Below the pieces are notes generated by a model. It searched no databases and was not told where the DNA came from. It worked only from the letters and a program-made list of their open reading frames with translations. Made by a program: the position numbers and the translations under genes. Below, piece after piece: positions 1-7,492 of a stretch of 8,326 bases of DNA (the first letter of the stretch is position 1; every line of letters begins with the position of its first letter). Source of the stretch: an uncultured Brevundimonas sp. (GTDB lineage: Bacteria > Pseudomonadota > Alphaproteobacteria > Caulobacterales > Caulobacteraceae); assembly GCA_946481425.1 (NCBI GenBank), contig CAMLNT010000093.1, forward strand, positions 1 through 8,326, written 5' to 3'.

Positions 1-450
1 CTGGTCGTGCCGACGGGCTATTCGTTCAACCTGGACGGCACCAACATCTACATGACGATGGCGGCGCTGTTCATCGCCCAGGCGCTGAACATCGAGCTGA
101 CCCTGTGGCAGCAGGTGACGCTCCTGCTGGTGGCCATGCTGAGCTCCAAGGGCGCCGCCGGCATCACCGGTGCGGGTTTCATCACCCTGGCCGCGACCCT
201 GTCGGTCGTGCCGGACGTGCCGGTCGCCGGCATGGCCCTGATCCTGGGGATCGACCGCTTCATGTCCGAGTGCCGGGCGCTCACGAACTTTGTCGGAAAC
301 GCCGTCGCCACGTTGGTGGTCGCGCGATGGGAAGGCGAACTCGATCAGGACCGGATGCGCCTCGCGCTCGCCGGCGGATCGGGCGCGCTCGCCGCCCCCG
401 CCGATCCTGCCGCGGGGCCCGGCGACAAGGAAGCCATCACCGCTGACTGA
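1..450 (+). CDS. dctA: C4-dicarboxylate/cation symporter DctA, C-terminal part (5' end outside window)
   Basis: This is the C-terminal 149 residues of an inner-membrane symporter of the dicarboxylate/amino acid:cation symporter family, which takes up succinate, fumarate and malate with cations. The reading frame is open from base 1, so the start lies outside the window. The visible part begins at the TM7 signature ([12 protein letters not shown], bases 7-42), followed by the HP2 region ([13 protein letters not shown], bases 145-183) and the TM8 substrate-binding helix [18 protein letters not shown]. In TM8 the substrate Arg is at bases 274-276 and the conserved Asn at 286-288. The position that is Asp394 in the aspartate transporter GltPh, where it contacts the amino group, is Ser here (265-267). 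This is typical of DctA and points to a dicarboxylate rather than an amino acid. The end ([12 protein letters not shown] and a poorly conserved tail) matches the usual DctA end, so the gene is not truncated at 3'. It lies 34 bases before the receptor gene, probably in one operon. Confidence 0.95.
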   Translation: MVVPTGYSFNLDGTNIYMTMAALFIAQALNIELTLWQQVTLLLVAMLSSKGAAGITGAGFITLAATLSVVPDVPVAGMALILGIDRFMSECRALTNFVGNAVATLVVARWEGELDQDRMRLALAGGSGALAAPADPAAGPGDKEAITAD

Positions 451-471
451 GATCAGCCGGAACAGGGACCA

Positions 472-480
472 AGGGGAGGA
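472..480 (+). promoter_or_regulatory. Ribosome binding site for the TonB-dependent receptor
   Basis: The sequence AGGGGAGGA is a strong Shine-Dalgarno match four bases before the ATG at 485. It fixes the receptor start. The same frame is open upstream to 290, but that stretch overlaps dctA and would hide the signal peptide. Confidence 0.75.
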
Positions 481-484
481 TTTC

Positions 485-3400
485 ATGGTTACGAGACAAC
501 GCCATCGCCTGATGAGCGGCGCCGCCATGGCGGTGGTGCTGGGCCTTGCCGGGGCGGCGAATGCCCAGGACGCGGGACAGCCGGAGGCCCCGGACGATCA
601 GGTCGAGGAGGTCGTGGTTGTCGGCACGCGCATCGTCGGCGCCCGCACCACCGAAGCGCTCCCTGTTGTGGTCCTCGACGAGGATCAGATCGACGCGACC
701 GGCGCCTCGTCGGGCGACGAGCTGTTCCGTACCATCCCGCAGATGGGCGACGTCCTGTTCGACTCCTCGAACAACCCCCAGACGTCGAACGCCGCTCGCG
801 GCGACGTCAATTCGATCAACCTGCGATCGCTGGGCGTCGGCAACACCCTGGTCCTTCTGAACGGCCGCCGGATTGTTCAGCACCCGACCAGCCAGGGCAC
901 CTCGGACACGGGCACCGTCCCGGTGCTGAGCTACAACTCAAACGCCATTCCGGTGGCCGGCCTGCGTCGCACCGAGATCCTGCTGGACGGCGCGGCCGCC
1001 ATCTACGGCGCCGACGCGGTGGCGGGTGTCGTCAACACCGTGACGCGCGACCGCTACGACGGTCTCACCGTCAGCGCCCGCTACGGCGGCGCCGAAGGCA
1101 CGGGCATGCAGGAGTTCGAGGTCAACCTGTTCGGTGGCCACAACTTCGACCGCGGCAACATCTCGCTGTTCGCCAACTACACGGACCGGTCGGAGCTGTG
1201 GGCCTCGGATCAGGAGTTCACCTATTCCGACGATCTGCGCGGGTTGTTCGCCGAGTACCCGGATTTCGCCGGCGTGACGGCGCTCGACGGTCGCTCCTCG
1301 CACACGCCTTGGGCGCGTCTCAGCGTCGGCCCCCGCCCGGTGATCCGCTCCAACGGCACGGCGGTGACCAACGGCTCAGGCCAGTTCCGATTCCAGCCCA
1401 GCACCTTCGGCTGCGGCGTCAATGTCGGCGGGGGCATCTGTATCTCGAGCGGCAATCACAACTTCAACACCGTGAACCGCGAGATGCGTTACGACACCCG
1501 CTACGGGACGACCGTTCGTCCTGGGGTGGAGCGCCTGAACCTGTTCCTGACGGGTCGCTACGACCTCGATAACGGCATGGAGGCTTTCGGCGAACTAGGC
1601 CTGTACGTGGCGGAAAGCCGCGCAGTCCAGCCGCCGGTCGTCAACCTGAACAGCCTCTGGATCCCGGCCAGCAACTACTGGAACCCGTTTGGTCCGATTA
1701 CATTCGCAGACGGGTCCCCCAATCCGAACCGCCTGCCGGGTCTGACGGGCGTTCCTGCCTCGGGGCTTCCGGTCCAGCTGACGAATTACCGCTTCGTCGA
1801 CGCCGGCTTCCAGCACGTCCAGGTCAACAACTATCAGGCGCGCGCCCTGGCCGGACTGCGTGGCCAGTGGGGCGCCTTCGACTGGGAATCGGCGATCCTC
1901 TATTCCGAGGCCGAGGCCGAAGACATCTCGCCCAATATCAACATGACGGCGTTACAGCAGCAGCTCTCGCTTTCGACGCCGGACGCATACAACCCGTTCG
2001 GTGGCGGCTGCGTGGCTACCACCAGCTACGGTGACTGCGCGCCCAGCTCGCAGGCTGCGATCGACGCCATCGTCTTCGACCTGCGCCGCGTGTCGCGCAC
2101 GACCTTGACGATGGCGGACTTCCGCCTGACGCGGTCGGATCTGTTCGAGCTACCGGCCGGTCCGCTGGGCATGGCCCTCGGCGTGGAGGCCCGCCACGAA
2201 ACCCAGAGCGACGACCGCGACGACAATCTGGACGGCACCAACACCTTCGTGGACATGGTCACCGGCGACACCAACCTGTCGAACGTCTCGGCCGTCAGCC
2301 CCAACCCTGACACCGAGGGCGAGCGGTCTGTCGGTGCAGGCTACATCGAGTTTGCCGTCCCGGCGGTTTCGCCCGAAATGGGCATTCCGTTCGTTCATCA
2401 GCTGGATTTCCAGCTCGCGGGGCGCTTCGAGCACTACTCGGACTTCGGCTCCGTCTGGAGCCCAAAGATTGCGATGGCGTGGGACATCGTCCCGGGCCTG
2501 CGCCTGCGGGCGTCCTATTCGGAGGGCTTCCGAGCACCGAACCTGGAGCAGACGAACGCCACCCAGTATGCGCGCCTGGCCAGCGGCACCGACTACATCC
2601 GCTGCGAGGCCGACCTGCGCGCCGGGCGGATCGCCAACTTCGCGGCCTGCGGCCAGAGCCTGTCGAGCGCCTCGCTGCTGGTCGCCGGTAATCCGGACCT
2701 CGAGCCCGAAACCAGCACCAACACCTCTTACGGTCTGGTCTTCCAGCCGGACTTCATCCCGGAAACCATGGGGTCCTTCACCTTCACGATCGACCGTTGG
2801 TCCATCGAGCAGGAAGACATCGTGGGCCTGCTCGGAGTCCAGACAGCGCTCGCCCTGGATTACTTCTACCGCGTCCAGGGCCAGACCAACCCACTGGTCA
2901 ACCGGGCGGCTCCGGACGCGGACGACGTCCTGCTCTTCACCGGCACCGGGATCGCGCCGGCCGGCGAGGTCCTGTCCATCAACGACAGCTTCGTGAACCT
3001 CCAGCCCCAGACCGTCAGCGGCACCGACTTCGCCGTCTACTGGACGATCGAGGACCCGGGCTTCGGGTCCTTCGAGGTGAACCTCAATGCCAGCCGCCTG
3101 GATCAGTTCACCCGAGATCCCGGCCCGATCGTGAACATGCTGTTCGAGGCGCGTGAGGCGGGTGTGATCAACGCCGGTACGCCGCTGCCGGACCCGTCCG
3201 ACCTCATCGGCCAGAATGGACGTCCGGAATGGCGCTTCTCGACCTCGGTCACCTGGGACTACCAGGCCTGGCGAGCCGGCCTGTCGACCCAGTACGTCAG
3301 CGGCTTTGAGCAGCCCGGTCTGCTGGGCGCATCGGGCAATCCGTGGCAGGTCGACTCCCAGATGACCGTCAATCTCTATGGCCAGTACGAGTTCGCCGAC

Positions 3401-3532
3401 ACCACCCGGGTGCGCCTCGGCGTGCGGGACCTCTTCAACGAAGGCCCGCCGCTGGCTGACGGCGGCTACCGGGGCTCCGTGCACAATCCATGGGGTCGCT
3501 ACTGGTACCTGAATGTCCGTCGTTCCTTCTGA
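485..3532 (+). CDS. TonB-dependent outer-membrane receptor
   Basis: This is a complete 1015-residue TonB-dependent receptor, which imports a ligand across the outer membrane using TonB-ExbBD energy. The start at 485 is set by the Shine-Dalgarno at 472-480 and a clean Sec signal peptide: RQRHR, a hydrophobic core at about 9-25, and ANA|QD cleavage after residue 27. Next come a TonB-box-like segment (VEEVVVVGTRI, residues 40-50) and a plug domain at about 55-175, with LRSLGVGNTLVLLNGRR and the motif ILLDGAAAIYGADAVAGVVN. The remainder is the beta-barrel, with the usual SYSEGFRAPNLEQ and NPDLEPETS motifs and a C-terminal Phe in NVRRSF. There is no N-terminal secretin/STN domain, so sigma/anti-sigma signalling of the FecA type is not indicated. 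Six cysteines fall in three close pairs (310/319, 509/518, 707/722), probably disulfides in surface loops. The ligand is unknown. The neighbours DctA and a periplasmic hydrolase suggest an organic carbon source rather than iron, but this is inference. Confidence 0.95.
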   Translation: MVTRQRHRLMSGAAMAVVLGLAGAANAQDAGQPEAPDDQVEEVVVVGTRIVGARTTEALPVVVLDEDQIDATGASSGDELFRTIPQMGDVLFDSSNNPQTSNAARGDVNSINLRSLGVGNTLVLLNGRRIVQHPTSQGTSDTGTVPVLSYNSNAIPVAGLRRTEILLDGAAAIYGADAVAGVVNTVTRDRYDGLTVSARYGGAEGTGMQEFEVNLFGGHNFDRGNISLFANYTDRSELWASDQEFTYSDDLRGLFAEYPDFAGVTALDGRSSHTPWARLSVGPRPVIRSNGTAVTNGSGQFRFQPSTFGCGVNVGGGICISSGNHNFNTVNREMRYDTRYGTTVRPGVERLNLFLTGRYDLDNGMEAFGELGLYVAESRAVQPPVVNLNSLWIPASNYWNPFGPITFADGSPNPNRLPGLTGVPASGLPVQLTNYRFVDAGFQHVQVNNYQARALAGLRGQWGAFDWESAILYSEAEAEDISPNINMTALQQQLSLSTPDAYNPFGGGCVATTSYGDCAPSSQAAIDAIVFDLRRVSRTTLTMADFRLTRSDLFELPAGPLGMALGVEARHETQSDDRDDNLDGTNTFVDMVTGDTNLSNVSAVSPNPDTEGERSVGAGYIEFAVPAVSPEMGIPFVHQLDFQLAGRFEHYSDFGSVWSPKIAMAWDIVPGLRLRASYSEGFRAPNLEQTNATQYARLASGTDYIRCEADLRAGRIANFAACGQSLSSASLLVAGNPDLEPETSTNTSYGLVFQPDFIPETMGSFTFTIDRWSIEQEDIVGLLGVQTALALDYFYRVQGQTNPLVNRAAPDADDVLLFTGTGIAPAGEVLSINDSFVNLQPQTVSGTDFAVYWTIEDPGFGSFEVNLNASRLDQFTRDPGPIVNMLFEAREAGVINAGTPLPDPSDLIGQNGRPEWRFSTSVTWDYQAWRAGLSTQYVSGFEQPGLLGASGNPWQVDSQMTVNLYGQYEFADTTRVRLGVRDLFNEGPPLADGGYRGSVHNPWGRYWYLNVRRSF

Positions 3533-4853
3533 GCTTCCTCCCCGAAGGCGGTCGCGAGGCGGCACGTCCGGCCTCGCGATCGTGGCGGCGGTCGTCATGG
3601 CCGCCGCCGCCTCCTGGGGCTGCGCCACGACGGCGGCGTCCGAGGATCGGGCCACCGAAATCGCGTGCCCTGAATCCGTGCGGGATGTGGCCTCCTGCCT
3701 GTCGGTGCGGGACGAGGCCGGCGCCTGGCTGATCATCGCCATGCCGCACCACTGGAACGATCGCCTCGTCGTGCACGCCCATGGCGGCCCGCGCATGGGC
3801 GAGCCGGAGCAGGGCGACTCTCTGGAAGACCTCGACCGCTTCTCGGTGATGGTCCGCCAGGGCTATGCCTGGATCGGTTCCTCCTATCGCCGGGGCGGCT
3901 ACGGCGTGCGGTCCGCGGCCGAGGATGTGGAACGCAGTCGACAGCTGTTCTGGGTCCGCTATGGACGACCCGAACGCACCATCCTCCATGGCCAGTCCTG
4001 GGGTGGGAATGTCGCCGCCAAGGCGGCGGAGCTCTATGGGACCGCGGCCGATGGTTCGCTCGTCTACGATGGCGTGCTGCTGACCAATGGCGTCCTGAGC
4101 GGTGGCACGCGCGCCTACCAATTCCGGGCGGATCTCCGCGCCGTCTACCAGTTCTATTGCCGCAACCATCCGTTCCCGGCCGAGCGTGACTATCCGGTCT
4201 GGCAGGGCTTGCCGCTAGGCTCGGATCTGACGCGCGGACAGCTGCGTGACCGGATCCAGACCTGCACCGGCGTTGATCGCCAACCGGAGGACCGGTCGAC
4301 GGCGCAGGCGAACCGCCTGAGGCAGATCCTGGCGGTGACTGGCATCCAGGAGGACGAACTGGTCGCCCACATGAACTGGGCGACCTTCCTGTTCCAGGAC
4401 CTGGTCATGGTCCGGCTGGGCGGGCGCAATCCATTCGACAACGCCACGCGGCGATACGCCGGGTCCGATGACGACGTGGCCTTGAATGCCGGTGTCGAAC
4501 GCTTCACCGCCGATCCGGTTGGCGTTGCGATGCTGGCCCACGATGCCGACCTGACAGGCCAGATCGTGGCGCCGACCCTGTCGGTGCATGCCCTGCATGA
4601 CCCGACGGTTTTCCACGAAGTCGAGGCGATCTACGCGCGGACGGTTGCGGACGCCGGACGCTCGGACCTGCTCGTGCAGGTCACGACCGACGAGGACCAG
4701 CACAGCCGGCTCGCGGATGCGACCTACCTGACCGTCCTCGCCGCGCTCGAAGGCTGGATCGACACGCGCGAGCGGCCCGACCCGACGGCCTTCCAGTCCC
4801 GGTGCGAAGGGCTCGGCCTGACCGGCTGTCGCTTCCTGGCGGAAGCGCCTTGA
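3513..4853 (+). CDS. Exported alpha/beta hydrolase (serine hydrolase), possible lipoprotein
   Basis: This is a 446-residue alpha/beta-hydrolase-fold enzyme that probably cleaves an ester, amide or peptide bond in the periplasm. The triad is visible: nucleophile Ser162 in GQSWGG, acid Asp363 in HALHDPTVF after a beta strand, and His397 in DEDQHS. HAHGG (88-92) is the likely oxyanion-hole loop, and YRRGGYGV follows, as in prolyl-oligopeptidase-like enzymes. The region at about 200-340 between nucleophile and acid is long enough to form a lid or cap. The N-terminus has basic residues (PPRRRSRGG), a hydrophobic run at 20-34 and Cys37 after SWG. The lipobox is poor because of Trp at -2, so lipoprotein status is uncertain, but export is likely. 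Six further cysteines (52, 62, 216, 251, 431, 439) fit disulfides outside the cytoplasm. The ATG overlaps the receptor by 20 bases with no good Shine-Dalgarno, which suggests translational coupling. The next in-frame ATG, codon 29, would destroy the signal. The substrate is not recognised. Confidence 0.85.
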   Translation: MSVVPSELPPRRRSRGGTSGLAIVAAVVMAAAASWGCATTAASEDRATEIACPESVRDVASCLSVRDEAGAWLIIAMPHHWNDRLVVHAHGGPRMGEPEQGDSLEDLDRFSVMVRQGYAWIGSSYRRGGYGVRSAAEDVERSRQLFWVRYGRPERTILHGQSWGGNVAAKAAELYGTAADGSLVYDGVLLTNGVLSGGTRAYQFRADLRAVYQFYCRNHPFPAERDYPVWQGLPLGSDLTRGQLRDRIQTCTGVDRQPEDRSTAQANRLRQILAVTGIQEDELVAHMNWATFLFQDLVMVRLGGRNPFDNATRRYAGSDDDVALNAGVERFTADPVGVAMLAHDADLTGQIVAPTLSVHALHDPTVFHEVEAIYARTVADAGRSDLLVQVTTDEDQHSRLADATYLTVLAALEGWIDTRERPDPTAFQSRCEGLGLTGCRFLAEAP

Positions 4854-4930
4854 GCGCCGCCTAGGCGAAACTTCACCGCACAGCATTCTCTCAGACGCGA
4901 AAAGCCGCGACAGGCCTGTTCGGTTGGGGA
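4854..4930 (+). other. Intergenic gap with a short palindrome; probable boundary between two transcription units
   Basis: This 77-base gap is the only space of more than 40 bases between genes. It contains the perfect 10-base palindrome CGCCTAGGCG at 4858-4867, just after the hydrolase stop. It has no loop and no following T-run, so it does not look like an intrinsic terminator. No convincing -35/-10 pair was found. GGGGA at 4926-4930 directly abuts the ATG at 4931 but is about 12 bases before the in-frame ATG at 4943. A promoter for the downstream pair may lie here, but none can be pointed to. Confidence 0.3.
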
Positions 4931-7492
4931 ATGGTGGACTGGATGGGGGATGCCGAGTTTCAAGGCGTAGAGGCGGGCGCGCCAGACAGCGTCGCGCCGG
5001 GGTGGAAGACGCGCGCGTCTTCGCTCGATGTCTCGCGTCTGATCCCGATCTTTCTGATTTCCCTGGGCGTCGTCGGCATCGAGAACGCCCTCACGCGGTT
5101 TTTCGCGGTCGCGGCCTGGTCGGACTACGGCTACTGGATCATCTCGATGGTCATGGCCGGCTTCGCCCTCTCGGGCGTGGTCGTAGCCGTTTTCCGCGAG
5201 ACGGCGGAGCGGTGGGGCTCCGCGCTGCGGCTCATCCTGCCTCCGCTGATGGTTCTGGCCGCCGCGCTGGGATTCCTGCAGGTGACGGTCAATCCGTTCA
5301 ACCCGCTGCAGCTCCAGAACCCGACGACCTGGACCTCGGAGATCAGGAACATAGCGCTCTACTACGGGGCGCTCCTGCCATTCTTTTTTCTGGCGGGGAC
5401 CTACATCTCCGTCGTCTTCATCCAGAACCATGCCCGGATCGGCAAGGTCTATGGGTACGACCTGATCGGAGCGGCGGCGGGCGCCCTGACGGCGTTGGGC
5501 CTGATGTTTGTGCTTCACCCCTTCGTCCTGATTCCCGCTCTGATCGTCCCGGTCGCAATGGCGCCCGTCTTCGAGAAGGGGCGGTTCAAGTGGCTAGGCG
5601 TCGCGGCGTCCTTCGCGGCCCTGATAGGGGGCTGGTACCTGCTCTTCACCGGCCCGGCGCCCGCCTTCAGCCAGTACAAGGCGATCTATGCGCCCATGCA
5701 CACGAGCGGCGCCCAGGTCGAGGGTCAGGTGCGCCAGCCGCGCGGCTACTACATCCTGCTCGACAACTTCACCGAACGCGTCGACGCGGACCTGTCCAAC
5801 AACGCCCAGATGATGGGCGTGCCCGGTCCGCCGTCGACCTTCGGCCTGTATCGCGACGGCTCGCGGGTTGCGGCCCTCCCGACGCAGGCGCGCCTCGACG
5901 GCGCGTACGGCCGGGCGGGACTGAGCGCAGCGCCCTATCTTCTGAGGCCCGTGGCGGACACGCTCCTGATCGGCCTGTCCGGCGGATGGCGGGCGGCGGA
6001 GGCCATAACGCTGGACGCCGGTCGCATCGACGCGGTCGAGCCCGAGCCGCTCCTGCACATGGCCCTGCGGCAGGGCCTGGCGGGCTCCCCGGCGCCCGAT
6101 TTTGGCGGCCGGGTGAACCTGCTCGAGGGCGGTCCCGTCGCGGCGGCGCTCGGCGCCCGCGAGCCCGGCTACGATGTCATCGACATCTCTGCCGACTTCA
6201 TCGACACGACGCCCGCCAACATGAACGGTCTGACGGTCGAGGCCTTCGAGGCTTACCTCGGGGCGCTCAGCCCGGACGGCGTCCTGTCGGTTTCGGTGTC
6301 TATCCGCGACTTCCCCGTCTATGCGCTCCGCGTCCTCTCGACGGCGCGTCAGGCCCTGATCGCCCGCGGCGCGGATCCCACCCAGCGCATCCTGGTCTAC
6401 CGTTCGGCCTGGAACGCCCGCATCCTCGTCTCGCCTGACCACTGGACGGCGGAGGACATCGCGACCCTCGCGGCCTTCTGCGAAGAACGCTCCTTCGACA
6501 TCTCCTACGCCCCGGGCATGGACCCCGCGGCCGCCCGCGCGCGCCTGTTCAACGACCTGCCAAGCGTCAATTTCCTGACCGGTGAGATCGTCTCGACCGG
6601 CCCGGACGACGCGCTCGCCAACGAGATTCCCGCCGTCCTTGCCGGGGAGCCGACGCCGACGGGCCGCGACTTCCACGTCCGCGCCTCGACGCTCGACCGC
6701 CCCGCCTACTATTCGTCGCTCCGGCTCGAGAACCTGCCGACCCTGATCCAGCGCCTCGAGGTCCTGCCGCAGGCCGAGATCGGCGGCCTGGTGAACATCG
6801 CCGTACTTGGCCAGGCCATCGTCATCGCCCTGCTGGTGCTTCTCGCGCCGGCCCTGTTCCGCAAGCGGCGCGGCGCGCCCGAGCCCCGCCGCCTGTGGCC
6901 GGCGCTTTATTTCCCGTGCCTGGGTCTCGGCTTTCTGCTGATCGAGATCCTGATCATCGACAAGGCGGCCTTCTATCTGAACGACTATTCGACGGCCTTC
7001 GCCCTGGTGGTGACCTCGATGCTGTTCTTCTCCGGCGTCGGCAGCCTGCTGGCCGAGCGGCTCCAGCGCTTCCCCAAGCTGTCTGTCGCGCTCGCTGTTC
7101 TGGTCGTGCTGGGCTGGTCGGCGGCGATCTGGTTCCAGGCCGATCCGTTCCTGATGCAGAGCCTCGACCTGCCGTTCTGGCAGCGCGCCGGGATCATCAT
7201 GGCCGCCGCCGCGCCCCTGTCGCTGGCGCTCGGTATCCCGTTCCCGATGGGGCTGACCCAGGTGGGCGAGGGGCGGATGCTGCCGTGGGCCTGGGCGCTG
7301 AACGGCGCCTTCTCCGTTATCGCCACGCCGCTGGCGAATTTGCTGTCGCGCGACATCGGATTCTCGTCGCTCCTGATCCTGGGGGCCGGGCTCTACGTTC
7401 TGGCCTTCCTCGTCCTGCCGCCCGGCGCGCGCCGGCGCAGCGCTCCCCTTCCATCCGCACCCGTGGACGAACCGCATGATGCTCTCGCGTAG
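4931..7492 (+). CDS. Polytopic membrane protein with a spermidine-synthase-like (SpeE/Rossmann) domain
   Basis: This 853-residue protein has hydrophobic helices at both ends and a soluble domain between them. N-terminal membrane segments fall at about 37-60, 69-88, 99-118, 140-164, 178-195, 198-214 and 222-239. The conserved GKVYGYDLIGAAAG (171-184) is typical of membrane proteins annotated as spermidine-synthase-like. The soluble domain (about 240-617) has a nucleotide-binding-type turn, LLIGLSGGW (345-353), an acidic strand end AVEPEP (E370), and YDVIDISAD (414-422) at the position of the SpeE catalytic-Asp strand. The Tyr-His-Glu polyamine-binding motif of true spermidine synthases is not visible; LLDNFTERVDADLSNN (276-291) stands there instead. 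Aminopropyl transfer is therefore doubtful. About seven more segments follow from 620 to 828, beginning before the very basic loop FRKRRGAPEPRR. Positive-inside counting puts both termini in the cytoplasm and the soluble domain in the periplasm. The start is uncertain between 4931 and 4943. The stop overlaps the next gene by 17 bases, so the two are probably co-translated. Function is unknown. Confidence 0.8.
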   Translation: MVDWMGDAEFQGVEAGAPDSVAPGWKTRASSLDVSRLIPIFLISLGVVGIENALTRFFAVAAWSDYGYWIISMVMAGFALSGVVVAVFRETAERWGSALRLILPPLMVLAAALGFLQVTVNPFNPLQLQNPTTWTSEIRNIALYYGALLPFFFLAGTYISVVFIQNHARIGKVYGYDLIGAAAGALTALGLMFVLHPFVLIPALIVPVAMAPVFEKGRFKWLGVAASFAALIGGWYLLFTGPAPAFSQYKAIYAPMHTSGAQVEGQVRQPRGYYILLDNFTERVDADLSNNAQMMGVPGPPSTFGLYRDGSRVAALPTQARLDGAYGRAGLSAAPYLLRPVADTLLIGLSGGWRAAEAITLDAGRIDAVEPEPLLHMALRQGLAGSPAPDFGGRVNLLEGGPVAAALGAREPGYDVIDISADFIDTTPANMNGLTVEAFEAYLGALSPDGVLSVSVSIRDFPVYALRVLSTARQALIARGADPTQRILVYRSAWNARILVSPDHWTAEDIATLAAFCEERSFDISYAPGMDPAAARARLFNDLPSVNFLTGEIVSTGPDDALANEIPAVLAGEPTPTGRDFHVRASTLDRPAYYSSLRLENLPTLIQRLEVLPQAEIGGLVNIAVLGQAIVIALLVLLAPALFRKRRGAPEPRRLWPALYFPCLGLGFLLIEILIIDKAAFYLNDYSTAFALVVTSMLFFSGVGSLLAERLQRFPKLSVALAVLVVLGWSAAIWFQADPFLMQSLDLPFWQRAGIIMAAAAPLSLALGIPFPMGLTQVGEGRMLPWAWALNGAFSVIATPLANLLSRDIGFSSLLILGAGLYVLAFLVLPPGARRRSAPLPSAPVDEPHDALA

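Noticed and set aside
290..484. Upstream extension of the receptor frame to ATG 290
   Set aside because: It would overlap dctA by 161 bases and bury the signal peptide. The Shine-Dalgarno and signal peptide both support 485.
2150..3796. 548-codon open frame on the - strand
   Set aside because: It is antisense to the receptor and the hydrolase start, has no recognisable motif, and crosses the boundary of two well-supported genes.
4858..4867. Palindrome CGCCTAGGCG as a terminator or operator
   Set aside because: It has no loop, no T-run, and only one copy was seen. Ten-base palindromes occur by chance in GC-rich DNA.
4872..4930. Promoter before the membrane-protein gene
   Set aside because: TTCACC at 4872-4877 resembles a -35 box, but no acceptable -10 box follows at the right distance.
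4924..6438. 504-codon + strand frame overlapping the membrane protein
   Set aside because: The product is dominated by Arg, Gly and Pro with no hydrophobic segments. The alternative frame from 4931 has clear membrane helices and a Rossmann domain.
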